Positions 55,525-64,000 of a stretch of DNA of 64,000 bases are shown here, piece by piece; the first letter of the stretch is position 1, and each line of letters begins with the position of its first letter. The notes under the pieces were generated by a model. The model was given only the letters and a program-made list of their open reading frames with translations, did not search any database and was not told where the DNA came from. A program made the position numbers and the translations under genes. This stretch comes from Chitinophaga sancti. Its GTDB lineage: Bacteria > Bacteroidota > Bacteroidia > Chitinophagales > Chitinophagaceae. The DNA lies in NCBI RefSeq assembly GCF_034424315.1, contig NZ_CP139972.1, forward strand, positions 5,022,001 through 5,086,000. The letters are read 5' to 3'.

Positions 55525-56226
55525 ATGAAACACAAAATTCTATTAGTAGAGGATGAAGCAGACCTCGGAAACGTTGTAAAACAATACCTGGAATTAATGG
55601 ATTTTGATGTGGACTGGCAGCAAAATGGCCGGACCGCCCTGGACGTATTTGAGAAATCGCCCAATGCCTATCATATTCTTCTTATAGATGTAAACCTGCC
55701 GGGACTGAATGGATTTGAACTGGCGGAGCATATCATCCAGCTGAACAGTGACGTGCCTTTCCTCTTCCTCACGGCGAGAGGAGATAAGAACGACAGGTTG
55801 AACGGCCTGAAAATAGGGGCAGATGATTATGTGGTAAAACCTTTTGATGTAGATGAACTGGTACTACGCATCCGCAATATCATCAAGCGGAAACAACCTG
55901 TAGTCAGTGCGGAGCCTGCCCAGCAAAAAGTGATCAATATAGGTACCACACAGCTCTTTGTAGATTCATTGAAGCTGGTAACAGAACAGGGTGAAGAGAT
56001 CATTCTTACCCCGAGGGAATGTGATTTGCTGGTGCTGTTCTTCAACAATGTGAACCGTGTATTGAAGCGGGAAGAAATTCTCACTAAAGTATGGGGTTCC
56101 AATGACTACTTTGTAGGCCGCAGCCTCGACGTTTTCATTTCACGTTTCAGAAAATATTTCCAACATAATATCAATATCAGTATCAAGAATGTATATGGTA
56201 TTGGGTTCGTATTTAATGTGAAATAA
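55525..56226 (+). CDS. OmpR-family response regulator
   Basis: A 233-aa regulator: receiver domain at residues 3-118 with Asp55 (LLIDVNLPGLNG) and Lys in VVKPF, followed by an OmpR-type winged helix (about 135-232, ILTPRECDLLVLFFNNVNRVLKREEILTKVWG and SLDVFISRFRKYF). It is cognate to the sensor kinase 13 bp upstream. Its 3' end overlaps the convergent small gene by 14 bp. Confidence 0.93.
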   Translation: MKHKILLVEDEADLGNVVKQYLELMDFDVDWQQNGRTALDVFEKSPNAYHILLIDVNLPGLNGFELAEHIIQLNSDVPFLFLTARGDKNDRLNGLKIGADDYVVKPFDVDELVLRIRNIIKRKQPVVSAEPAQQKVINIGTTQLFVDSLKLVTEQGEEIILTPRECDLLVLFFNNVNRVLKREEILTKVWGSNDYFVGRSLDVFISRFRKYFQHNINISIKNVYGIGFVFNVK

Positions 56227-56452
56227 CAATTGCCTTGTTTGCCCCCTTATAAGCCGCGCCCTGGTAAGATAAAGTTCCCATCCCTGATGAGGTATCGGCG
56301 TTGGCAACGGCTACGCTCATGTCAGGTGCATCCTGCTGGTTATTTAACTGATGTTGTTCTACACTCACCGATATGGTAAATGTGGTGATCACCGCGATGA
56401 CACCCAGGGAGGCAAATGAAGCCGCATACTGTCTATATAAGTTCAGTTTCAT
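56213..56452 (-). CDS. Small membrane-anchored protein
   Basis: A 79-aa protein with a single N-terminal membrane segment (YAASFASLGVIAVITTFTIS) and a polar tail. It converges with the response regulator gene and overlaps its last 14 bp. The start at 56452 (MKLNLYRQY) is preferred over a longer frame. No family is recognised. Confidence 0.45.
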   Translation of the reverse strand: MKLNLYRQYAASFASLGVIAVITTFTISVSVEQHQLNNQQDAPDMSVAVANADTSSGMGTLSYQGAAYKGANKAIVISH

Positions 56453-56810
56453 GATCTTTCTTTTTAAAAGGACTGCAAGGCTGCTGATACAGCCCCACAG
56501 ACCTAACAACAGAGAACAGAAGGTTGATTTTTGGACCCATCCCCGGCCAGTATCTGCATAGCAATACCCACTCCGTTGAAGGATCAGTTATTTTTTGCCG
56601 GTGAATAATAAAGCTGAATTTGTTTGAACAGTGGTGGACTGTATCAGGTGGTGGTGATAACAAATTTAATGGGAGAGATCGTATTTTCCAAAAAATAGTC
56701 CATAATTATTATAGACTAAACGAAAGGGAATGATTCTCAATACGGTACAAGGAGGTATGATTGCGAAAATCCCCTTTCGCAGTAATTTTCTGATCTTTAA
56801 ATGTGGGTTA

Positions 56811-56963
56811 TCAATGCGTCGCTTTTCTGCTGCTGTAGTGATAAACTGTTGTCCGATGTCTTTCTTTGCTCACTTTGCCTTTATGGCCATAGATTTTGTT
56901 TACAATAACAAATACAACTGTAATGCTCGCAATGATAACATAATGCAATACGATTGAAGGCAT
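56811..56963 (-). CDS. Candidate small membrane protein
   Basis: A 50-aa frame beginning MPSIVLHYVIIASITVVFVI with one hydrophobic segment and a basic tail (GHKGKVSKERHRTTVYHYSS). Length and composition fit a small membrane protein, but there is no neighbour support. The remainder of the 56453-57168 gap shows no gene I can defend. Confidence 0.3.
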   Translation of the reverse strand: MPSIVLHYVIIASITVVFVIVNKIYGHKGKVSKERHRTTVYHYSSRKATH

Positions 56964-57168
56964 AATGTTGGTGGAATAAAGTTGTTGATAGTGGTGTTTA
57001 GTGCTGTCTGGTGCTGTTTTTAGTGCGCCCTTAAACTTAACCGATTTCGTAGCAAAAGATACTGCACTATCGCGAATTTAACATCACACTTTCCTGTTAT
57101 TAACAAACATTAACATAGCCCCATGAGCCTGCATTATGTATCATTGCGAAACATATTAAAATAATTAT

Positions 57169-58191
57169 TTACGGCATACGTAATGGTGTCTTTACTGACA
57201 CTGGTTTGCCCAAAACAGGCATCCCATTCTTATCCCAGCTAAAGGGCTGCATACGGGGAGAACGCTTGTTTCCACAGCCATCACCCGGATTATCGTTGGC
57301 ATGATACAGTATCCAGTTTTGTTTACCATCGGGTGTTGTAAAGAAGGAGTTATGCCCTGGCGCAAACACTCCTGTTTCAGGTGATTGCAGGAACATTGGC
57401 TTCGTGCTCTTCTTCCAGCTGGCGCTATCCAGCAGGTTACTATTACCGTCGGCTACCAGCATACCCAATGCATAAAAGTCTGTCCAGCAGGCAGATGCAC
57501 TGTAGAACAGGAACAGCTTATTGCCATGTTTCAGGATCTCCGGGCCCTCGTTCACGTTAACGTGTGGCAGCTTAGGATCGTTCAGATCGCCATGTGTTTC
57601 CCAGTCAAACGTAGGACGGGAAATCCTGACCCGTTTGCCCGTAATAGTGAAAGGATCCTTCATTTCCGCGATGTAGATGTCCTGTTCCCCGTTCTTATCT
57701 CCTTCCCAGCCGGACCAGATCATATACAACTTTTGTTTGTGTTCAAATACGGAGGCATCGATGGCCCACTTGTCAGCAGGATCGCTTACCTTTCCTTTCA
57801 TTTCCCAGGTACCTTCCATTGGGTCAGCAGCACTGTTTTCCAGTACATAGATACGGTGGTTCTGATTATCGCCCTCGTCAGCACAGAAGTATACATACCA
57901 TTTACCCCGCAGAAAGTGGATTTCCGGAGCCCAGATATCTTTGGAGAAAGGACCCGTAGCAGGAGGTGTCCAGATATTCTTGTGAGGGGCTTCTCCCAGT
58001 TTAGCCATATTAGCTGTTTTCCAGAGTTCCAGGTGATTGCCTACGGTATGCATGTAGTAATAATACCCATCCTTATACGTTACCCAGGGATCAGGGCCGG
58101 ATGTGAGGAGGGGGTTGAGAAAGGAGCCTTTCTGTTGTGCATTGCAGGCAAAGGCACAAAGCAATACACAAAGGCGGAAGATAGATTTCAT
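57169..58191 (-). CDS. Glycoside hydrolase family 43 protein (arabinan/xylan-active type)
   Basis: A 340-aa periplasmic enzyme. A signal peptide (MKSIFRLCVLLCAFACNAQ) precedes a five-bladed beta-propeller. Visible GH43 motifs are SGPDPWVTYKDGYYYYMHT (base Asp), WAIDASVFEHKQKLYMIWSG (pKa-setting Asp) and NEGPEILKHGNKLFLFYS (acid Glu). The family comprises arabinanases, arabinofuranosidases and xylosidases. The ATG at 58191 is preferred over the in-frame TTG 6 bp upstream. It is the last gene of the SusC/SusD operon, 67 bp after the DUF3823 gene, so it probably completes breakdown of the imported oligosaccharide. Confidence 0.9.
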   Translation of the reverse strand: MKSIFRLCVLLCAFACNAQQKGSFLNPLLTSGPDPWVTYKDGYYYYMHTVGNHLELWKTANMAKLGEAPHKNIWTPPATGPFSKDIWAPEIHFLRGKWYVYFCADEGDNQNHRIYVLENSAADPMEGTWEMKGKVSDPADKWAIDASVFEHKQKLYMIWSGWEGDKNGEQDIYIAEMKDPFTITGKRVRISRPTFDWETHGDLNDPKLPHVNVNEGPEILKHGNKLFLFYSASACWTDFYALGMLVADGNSNLLDSASWKKSTKPMFLQSPETGVFAPGHNSFFTTPDGKQNWILYHANDNPGDGCGNKRSPRMQPFSWDKNGMPVLGKPVSVKTPLRMP

Positions 58192-58258
58192 ATACAAGAA
58201 TTAAAAAACCGCTGAATGCAAATTCTCATTGCACTCAGCGGTCATGTGATGACAAATA

Positions 58259-58975
58259 TTAAAGGTTAATTTTAACCACTTCTGAATAGAGCAGATCTTC
58301 CACACCTGCGATCTTTACACCAATTCTTGCAAAGGCATAATTCTGATCGCCGGTAGTACCTACCTGAGACATAGAAGCAGGAATGTCGACAGACATTGCT
58401 ACGTTGTTCAGATCGGTAATATCGCTGCCAGATAACGCCGTCCTTACTTTATAATTGCTCTGGTCTACGATGGCAGTCTGGTTCAGATAAAGATACACGT
58501 TTTCTATGCTTCTTGCGTTAGCATCTGTGATGATCTGTTCCAGTTTGAAAGTAGCTGCCGCTTTAGTACCGCTTTTGGCGATCTGCTGGTTACGAATCAT
58601 GTAGTAAGGCATTACCTCAATGTTCATTTTCCTATTGCCAGACAGGTTCAGCAGAAGGGTATCGCTATTTGTAGCATTGTTAATTACAGATCTGAAGGGG
58701 CCCTGACCGGCAGGGATGATCAGCTTGTAATTACCGTTGAAGAGGAGGGAAGAGAAAGAACCATCTTCCTGTACCTCCACCGCAATTGAGCCGCTCTTAC
58801 CCCATCCCGGTTCCCACAGTTCGAAATATACAGCCCGTGAAGCTACATTGATGGCTTCACCCTGGTAAGTAATGCTACCCTGAAAAGAGGTCTTTGGTTC
58901 ATCATAATTATCCTTCTTGCATGCAAATGCAGTCATGGCAATCAATAGACCGGTGATATATTTTCTACGAAACAT
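58259..58975 (-). CDS. DUF3823 domain surface lipoprotein
   Basis: A 238-aa lipoprotein with the lipobox ending FAC (Cys19) and the DUF3823 pattern: SFQGSITYQGEAINVASRAVYFELWEPGWG at the start, DGSFSSLLFNGNYKLIIPAGQGPF and IEVMPYYMIRNQQI. DUF3823 proteins are typical third partners of SusC/SusD pairs, thought to bind glycan on the cell surface. It lies 10 bp downstream of SusD, in the same operon. Confidence 0.92.
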   Translation of the reverse strand: MFRRKYITGLLIAMTAFACKKDNYDEPKTSFQGSITYQGEAINVASRAVYFELWEPGWGKSGSIAVEVQEDGSFSSLLFNGNYKLIIPAGQGPFRSVINNATNSDTLLLNLSGNRKMNIEVMPYYMIRNQQIAKSGTKAAATFKLEQIITDANARSIENVYLYLNQTAIVDQSNYKVRTALSGSDITDLNNVAMSVDIPASMSQVGTTGDQNYAFARIGVKIAGVEDLLYSEVVKINL

Positions 58976-58985
58976 AATTTACATT

Positions 58986-60878
58986 TTACTGATTAGGATT
59001 CTTTACCAGCTTAGGGTTATTACTCAGGATATCTGCTGAGATAGAAGAGTAATAGTTACCCAGGTTGAAGCGGTGTGAAGCAGTTACGTTAGCAGATTTC
59101 ACCACTTTGAATACATACTTACCATTGTTTGCATTACCTGGATTGTAGATCTTGTAAGGCCACAGACCATAGATCTGGGTACTCAACTTATCAGCTTTGC
59201 CGATGTTGGAAACGACATCACTTGCGCTGATGCTTTCTCCATTCCATACTTTATGTGCCAGGCGCCAGCGTTTGTTGTCAAACAGTTCATGACCTTCAAA
59301 TGCCAGTTCTACCTTTCTTTCATGTACGATTCTGTCGAAAGTAATGTCAGTAGCAGCCAGTGGTGTAGTCAGACCAGCTCTTGCACGCACGGTGTTCATA
59401 TAACCAGCTGCAACAGCAGGCTGATTCAGTTCGAAAGCGGCTTCCGCTGCATTCAGCAGTACTTCTGCATAACGGTAACGTACCCACCAAACTTCACTTT
59501 GTGTACCCAGCTGACCGGAACCAATGGTTGGGTCCATGAACTTACGTACCAGGAAACCAGTTTGTGCAGAGTATTCTTTACCATCGATCGGGCCATCAGT
59601 ACCTACTACCTGTACGCCTGTAGGGCCACCGGGAATATTACCGATTTCACCATAAGTATCACCGCTGATCACGCTGAACGCGCCATTGTTCCAGTACATG
59701 ATACCTGCCCAGATATCCAGGTCTTTGCCTTTGAATTTAGAACCAGGCAGCATGATAGTACCACCTAATCTTGCATCTCTGCCAGCAAAGATATCACCTG
59801 GCTTATCGTAGTAGATGTAATCGCTGCCTGAGTTAGTGGCAAACGGAGCATATGTGTTGTCCAGTTTTTCATATTGTTCGGCGAGGTTAAGGGAAGGATT
59901 CACACGACCACCCTGTTGCTCTTCCGCAGAAGACCATGGCTGGTTAACGATTGTCCATCCCTGTACCTTACCGCTTTTCAACTTGAAATCCTGTGCGAAG
60001 ATGACTTCCGGGTTGTTAGACTTATCATAAAATGTTGCAGCGAAGTTGTCCTGCAGATCTTCTGCTTTTTTCTGATACAGTGCGTACTTACCACCGTTGA
60101 TCAGTTCCTGTGCTGCAGCCAGGGCTTTTGTATAGTAAGCATTTGCTTTATCAGCAGGGATACCTACTTCGCCGCCTGGGGTAGATACTGAAGGAGTACC
60201 TGCACCATATTTTGCGATAGAAGCTGCATACAAAGCTGCTCTCGCCTGCATAGCCAGCGCTACTCCTTTGGTAGCTCTTGCCTGTATGCCACGATCATCT
60301 GGCAGCATTGTTTTGATTGTATCCATTTCTGCAATAATGAAATCGTATACCTCAGATTCCTTTGCTCTTGCATGTTGCAGATAGGTAGGATCGCCACTGA
60401 AATTGTATGTCATAGGTTCAGTGATCAAAGGAACGCCACCCATACGTTTTACCATTTCAAAATACAGGGCAGCACGCAGGAAACGGGCTTCACCCAGGAA
60501 ACGGCTACGTGCATCTTCACTTAAAGCACTGGCAGCAGAGCACTTCTGAATAAAGAGGTTCAGGTCGCGCATCTGGCCATAATCCCACATAGACCACCAT
60601 CCGTAAGGATAGTCAATCTGCTGTACACGCCAGTATTCACTGGCCTGAGACGGAAATGCTTCATCGAAATTCGTAAACTCTACCCAGTTGGTGATAGTCT
60701 GCTGATCTACATAACGATTATAGAGGTCCGCCAGTACTGACAATACCAGACCTTCACTTTTCCACACGGCTTCATCTGTCAGAACGTTTGTAGGATCAGT
60801 TTGCAGGAAGTCAGCATCCTTTTTACAACCAAACACAAACACCAGGGCTGCTGATATGATTAACAGATATTTTCTCAT
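58986..60878 (-). CDS. RagB/SusD family nutrient-uptake lipoprotein
   Basis: A 630-aa SusD-type protein. A lipobox (Cys18 in FVFGCKKD) precedes the helical TPR-rich fold: FLQTDPTNVLTDEAVW, RFLGEARFLRAALYFEMVKRMGGVPLI, and the C-terminal RYAEVLLNAAEAAFE and IVHERKVELAFEGHELFDNKRW, all diagnostic of the family. It binds oligosaccharides at the outer surface and works as a lid for the SusC channel encoded 20 bp upstream. Confidence 0.95.
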   Translation of the reverse strand: MRKYLLIISAALVFVFGCKKDADFLQTDPTNVLTDEAVWKSEGLVLSVLADLYNRYVDQQTITNWVEFTNFDEAFPSQASEYWRVQQIDYPYGWWSMWDYGQMRDLNLFIQKCSAASALSEDARSRFLGEARFLRAALYFEMVKRMGGVPLITEPMTYNFSGDPTYLQHARAKESEVYDFIIAEMDTIKTMLPDDRGIQARATKGVALAMQARAALYAASIAKYGAGTPSVSTPGGEVGIPADKANAYYTKALAAAQELINGGKYALYQKKAEDLQDNFAATFYDKSNNPEVIFAQDFKLKSGKVQGWTIVNQPWSSAEEQQGGRVNPSLNLAEQYEKLDNTYAPFATNSGSDYIYYDKPGDIFAGRDARLGGTIMLPGSKFKGKDLDIWAGIMYWNNGAFSVISGDTYGEIGNIPGGPTGVQVVGTDGPIDGKEYSAQTGFLVRKFMDPTIGSGQLGTQSEVWWVRYRYAEVLLNAAEAAFELNQPAVAAGYMNTVRARAGLTTPLAATDITFDRIVHERKVELAFEGHELFDNKRWRLAHKVWNGESISASDVVSNIGKADKLSTQIYGLWPYKIYNPGNANNGKYVFKVVKSANVTASHRFNLGNYYSSISADILSNNPKLVKNPNQ

Positions 60879-60898
60879 CTAATTGCTGTATTAAAGGA

Positions 60899-63800
60899 TC
60901 AAAAGGAAAGGTCAAAACCTATATTCACATATTTACTTTGTGGATAAGTCAGACCGTTATCATCAGAAACTTCAGCGTCTATACCTGTCTTACGCATATT
61001 GTCGATAGAGAACAGGTTGTAGGCGTTGATGTATGCACGGAAACGTTCAATTTTTGCTTTCGCCAGGATGTGCTTAGGAAGGGTATAACCCAGTTCCAGG
61101 GTACGCGCCCTGATGTAACGAACGTTTGTCAACCAGAAGTCAGAGTCCACATTGTAGTTGCTGTGACCACCATTGTTGAAACGCAATGCAGGATACTTAC
61201 CTGCGATCCATTTACTGTTTACATCATAAGGATCTTCCCTGTGCCAGCGATCGTTGTAGAATTCAGCCAGCAGGTTACCCTGGTTGGTGTATGGAATACG
61301 CATTTCCCATTTACGGTTGAAAGAGTAACCGGTACCAGCAGAGAAATCAGCTCTGAAATCAAAATTGCTATATGCTACAGTAAAGTTGATACCGCCATTC
61401 ATGATTGGGTTCTTACCAGTACCCCAACCAATAGGACGTCTATCATAGTCATTAATCACACCATCACCATTCTGGTCCTTATAGATCAGGTCACCTGGTA
61501 ATAATGTTTTGTTTCCTGCCCCGTCAACGTTTACTTTATAGTTGTTGATTTCATCCTGTGACTGGAATTGTCCTACTACATTATATCCCCAGAAGGTATT
61601 GCTATATCTGTTTTCCTGTGAACCATAGTAGTGATCCATAGAGTTCAGGAATACCGGTTTGTAGCTATCCAGGTTCTTAGCACGTGCATAAGAGAAGTTA
61701 GCACCTATGGTGAAACGTACTTTCTTGTATTCTCCTCTGTAGTTCACGGAGAACTCAGCACCGGATACCAGGTCGCTCTTTACGTTTTCCAAAGGCAGGG
61801 TATAACCCAGTTCGCTTGGTATCAGGAGGTCATATTTAGTACCCAGCAGACCTGTTCTTTTTCTTTTAAAGTAATCTACCGCACCACTGATCCGGTTATC
61901 CCAGAATCCATAGTCAGCACCGATGTCCATTGTTTTACTCACATACCAGGAGATATTATTGATAGGAACACCTTTGTAGGAGGAACCGATTACAGGTTTA
62001 CCATCCAGGATTACAGTAGAAGAGTTGTAGTTATAACCAGAGAGATAGTCATATGCTGACAAAGGAATATCATCATCACCCAGTTTACCATAAGAAGCTC
62101 TCAGTTTCAGTTCGCTCAGCGTTTTCTTGCCACCTACGAGGTGCTGGAAGAATTGTTCTTCGCTGATACGCCAGCCAGCCTGCATAGCAGGGAAGGTACC
62201 CCAGCGTTTGTTAGGTGCGAACTTCCAGGAGGCATCTCTTCTGGCAGAAGCTTCCAGGTAGTAACGGCTATCGTAGTTATAAGTTAAGCGGCCAATGTAA
62301 CCCAGACGGGCAGTAGTAAAGTCGCCATCATTATAGGTATCCATTGTACTGAAGTAGATCAGTGGCAGATCGTTGGTGGTAGGCACAGCATGCAGCCAGT
62401 TATCGATTTCCCTTCTCTTGATTCTTTCTGCTACTACGGTACCGCCTACGTTATGCTTGCCAAAAGCGTGTGCATAGTTCAGTTGTAACTGAATAGTAGG
62501 AGACAGGTTAGTGTGGTTATCTCTTTCTCTCCATGGGTTAGAGCTACCACCAGATACATTGTATGCATTCGTATTAGGATCATAAGTATATACATTGTAA
62601 GTATACTCGTGACCGTTCATAATTCTGTTAGCATAGTAGTAAGAGAACAGGCCTCTTGCACTCAGACCATCGATGGGGAATTTGTATTCCGCAGTCAGGT
62701 TAGTCTGTAACACACGCCAGTCTTCATGCCAGTAACCGGACAGTTTCTTGTTCTGCAAGGCCCAGTTTTCTGTATTGTGACCGATGTTGTTTGGATAATT
62801 TGGGTTATCGTTTGCATAAGGGCGTTCGATAGGAGTGTTACGCAGGATAGCGAAACGAGCTTCCCAGTAGTCATCACCACCTGGTACACCTGGTTGGTCT
62901 CTGGTTTCTACACGACCGTTGATTTGTGCACCGATCTTGAAGTTGTCAGATACTTTCGCTTCGATGTTACTTTGAATGTTGGTACGTTCGAAAGTAAATT
63001 GTCTGCCAAGTACAGAATATTGTTTCAGGTGAGTAGCAGAAACGTAGTAGTTAATTCTGTCAGAACCACCACTGAAGTTCAGGTTCAGGTTAGTGAGGGG
63101 CGCATTGTCCTTCACAATGAACTTGTACCAGTCAAAGCTCTTGTAACCTGGTTCAGTACCTGCTTTCCATTTTTCCAGTTCTGCCTTTGTAATAGTGGTA
63201 GAACCATATTGGTTCATTTCAGCATCTGCTTTACCTGCCATCCATTCGTAAGCATTTACGCCTTTAGGGAAGCGGGTCCAGTTCTGCCAGCCGGTATATG
63301 CAGCAAGGTTGATAGTGTTACGGCTGTTCAGTTTACCTCTCTTGGTAGTAACCACCACAACACCATTTGCAGCACGCATACCATAGATAGCAGCGGAAGC
63401 ATCTTTCAGAATAGTGATGGTTTCGATATCGTTCGGTGCGATGTTGTTGAACTGACCGGCATCCTGCTGGATACCATCAATTACATACAATGGATCGCCC
63501 ATGTTACGGATTTGAATGCTGGCACTTGCACCCGGACGGGAGTCAGACATACGGAAGGTAACACCCGGCAGTTTACCTGCAAGTACGGTACTTACAGTAG
63601 AACCAGCATGTACATCGCCCATATCTTTTGCAGTAATAGCAGCGATTGCACCTGTGAGGGATTCTTTCTTTTGTGTACCATAACCTACAATCACCACATC
63701 ACTCAGTGAAGTAGCGGAAGGTTCTAGTGTAACGTTGATAACACTGTTTCCATTGAGCTCTACTTCTTTAGTAGTATACCCCACATAAGAGAAAACGAGT

Positions 63801-64000
63801 GTACCAGAAAGATCTGGTGCATTGAAAGCAAAATTACCACCAGCATCGGTGACAGCACCTGCGGTAGAATTTTTGAGTTTTACGTTTACGCCTGGCAGTG
63901 GAGTACCTTTTCCGTCTACTACCTTACCCTGAATACGAACAACTGCATTCATCGTGGAGGTAAATTCCTCCGGTTTGCGTAATCGATTGAGCACAATTTG
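60899..64000 (-). CDS. SusC/RagA family TonB-linked outer membrane protein (5' end outside window)
   Basis: More than 1030 residues of a SusC-type TonB-dependent transporter; the frame is open to the window edge, so the N-terminus with signal peptide lies beyond 64000. Visible parts: CarboxypepD_reg-like domain (IQGKVVDGKGTPLPGVNV), the SusC plug start LSDVVIVGYGTQKKESLTGAI, the plug motif with IQIRNMGDPLYVIDG and DIETITILKDASAAIYGMRA, and a long barrel ending TYPQSKYVNIGFDLSF. Internal ATG codons could be taken as starts but would omit the expected export signal. It is the first gene of the PUL operon (SusC, SusD, DUF3823, GH43) and imports the glycan fragments. Confidence 0.95.
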   Translation of the reverse strand, partial: QIVLNRLRKPEEFTSTMNAVVRIQGKVVDGKGTPLPGVNVKLKNSTAGAVTDAGGNFAFNAPDLSGTLVFSYVGYTTKEVELNGNSVINVTLEPSATSLSDVVIVGYGTQKKESLTGAIAAITAKDMGDVHAGSTVSTVLAGKLPGVTFRMSDSRPGASASIQIRNMGDPLYVIDGIQQDAGQFNNIAPNDIETITILKDASAAIYGMRAANGVVVVTTKRGKLNSRNTINLAAYTGWQNWTRFPKGVNAYEWMAGKADAEMNQYGSTTITKAELEKWKAGTEPGYKSFDWYKFIVKDNAPLTNLNLNFSGGSDRINYYVSATHLKQYSVLGRQFTFERTNIQSNIEAKVSDNFKIGAQINGRVETRDQPGVPGGDDYWEARFAILRNTPIERPYANDNPNYPNNIGHNTENWALQNKKLSGYWHEDWRVLQTNLTAEYKFPIDGLSARGLFSYYYANRIMNGHEYTYNVYTYDPNTNAYNVSGGSSNPWRERDNHTNLSPTIQLQLNYAHAFGKHNVGGTVVAERIKRREIDNWLHAVPTTNDLPLIYFSTMDTYNDGDFTTARLGYIGRLTYNYDSRYYLEASARRDASWKFAPNKRWGTFPAMQAGWRISEEQFFQHLVGGKKTLSELKLRASYGKLGDDDIPLSAYDYLSGYNYNSSTVILDGKPVIGSSYKGVPINNISWYVSKTMDIGADYGFWDNRISGAVDYFKRKRTGLLGTKYDLLIPSELGYTLPLENVKSDLVSGAEFSVNYRGEYKKVRFTIGANFSYARAKNLDSYKPVFLNSMDHYYGSQENRYSNTFWGYNVVGQFQSQDEINNYKVNVDGAGNKTLLPGDLIYKDQNGDGVINDYDRRPIGWGTGKNPIMNGGINFTVAYSNFDFRADFSAGTGYSFNRKWEMRIPYTNQGNLLAEFYNDRWHREDPYDVNSKWIAGKYPALRFNNGGHSNYNVDSDFWLTNVRYIRARTLELGYTLPKHILAKAKIERFRAYINAYNLFSIDNMRKTGIDAEVSDDNGLTYPQSKYVNIGFDLSF

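Noticed and set aside
56730..56957. 75-codon plus-strand frame after the two-component system
   Set aside because: No start signal, no protein-like pattern, and it overlaps a better small frame on the other strand.
60938..63709. Long plus-strand open frames opposite the SusC gene
   Set aside because: The minus-strand SusC domains are unmistakable; the opposite frames have no domain or start signals.

Overview
The window looks like a chromosomal segment of a Bacteroidota soil or plant-litter bacterium close to Chitinophaga (Chitinophagaceae). The support is a SusC/SusD/DUF3823/GH43 polysaccharide-utilisation cluster, a GLPGLI protein overlapping an outer-membrane beta-barrel gene, a T9SS-type C-terminal sorting region, SPII lipoproteins, several Bacteroidota-style -7 boxes (TAnnTTTG), and A+T-rich spacers. 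The genus is inference; no rRNA is present.

Layout. 0-5.2 kb: CPBP protease, Crp-like regulator, a frameshifted small secreted-protein gene, alpha/beta hydrolase, NTF2-like protein, then a YciI (DGPF) protein and an ECF42-type sigma factor. 5.2-8.1 kb: an unknown protein, a vWA surface-type protein, and an initiator tRNA with its own promoter and terminator. 8.3-16.8 kb: an accessory region of small redox and stress genes (SDR/NmrA oxidoreductases, AraC and two Crp-like regulators, YceI, a double aspartyl protease, DUF4268) mixed with at least three decayed genes (sulfatase, metallo-beta-lactamase-fold, DEDDh exonuclease) and a short inverted-repeat element present in one complete and one partial copy. 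16.9-20.5 kb: beta-barrel plus GLPGLI pair. 20.7-30.5 kb: small membrane protein, an unrecognised 592-aa Cys-rich protein preceded by a large palindrome and GCGGGTTAT repeats, an enlarged flotillin, a serine hydrolase and a GH3 beta-glucosidase.

30.5-45.5 kb is a signalling block: a REC-histidine kinase, a 2030-aa soluble hybrid kinase with ten tandem HAMP-type units, a divergent single-domain response regulator, a SNF2-family helicase and a five-PAS kinase. 45.6-50.8 kb: a TPR membrane protein, a secreted HExxH protein with discoidin-like and Fn3-like modules, and a phytoene-desaturase-like oxidoreductase. 51.0-53.0 kb: a complete group II intron (ribozyme plus maturase, features of class C) just downstream of a terminator hairpin and abutting a relic of a sulfite-oxidase (SoxC-like) gene. 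54-56.2 kb: an HK/OmpR two-component pair. 57.2-64 kb: the PUL operon on the minus strand, whose SusC gene runs off the window.

Functionally the window joins extracellular polysaccharide use (PUL, GH3, GH43, secreted metallopeptidase), heavy two-component signalling, and a region of gene turnover. The most distinctive items are the ten-HAMP kinase with its repeat-pair duplication, the precisely bounded group II intron, the set of gene relics, and palindromes placed just after two different Crp-like regulator genes. All family assignments come from reading the translations; no database search was run.
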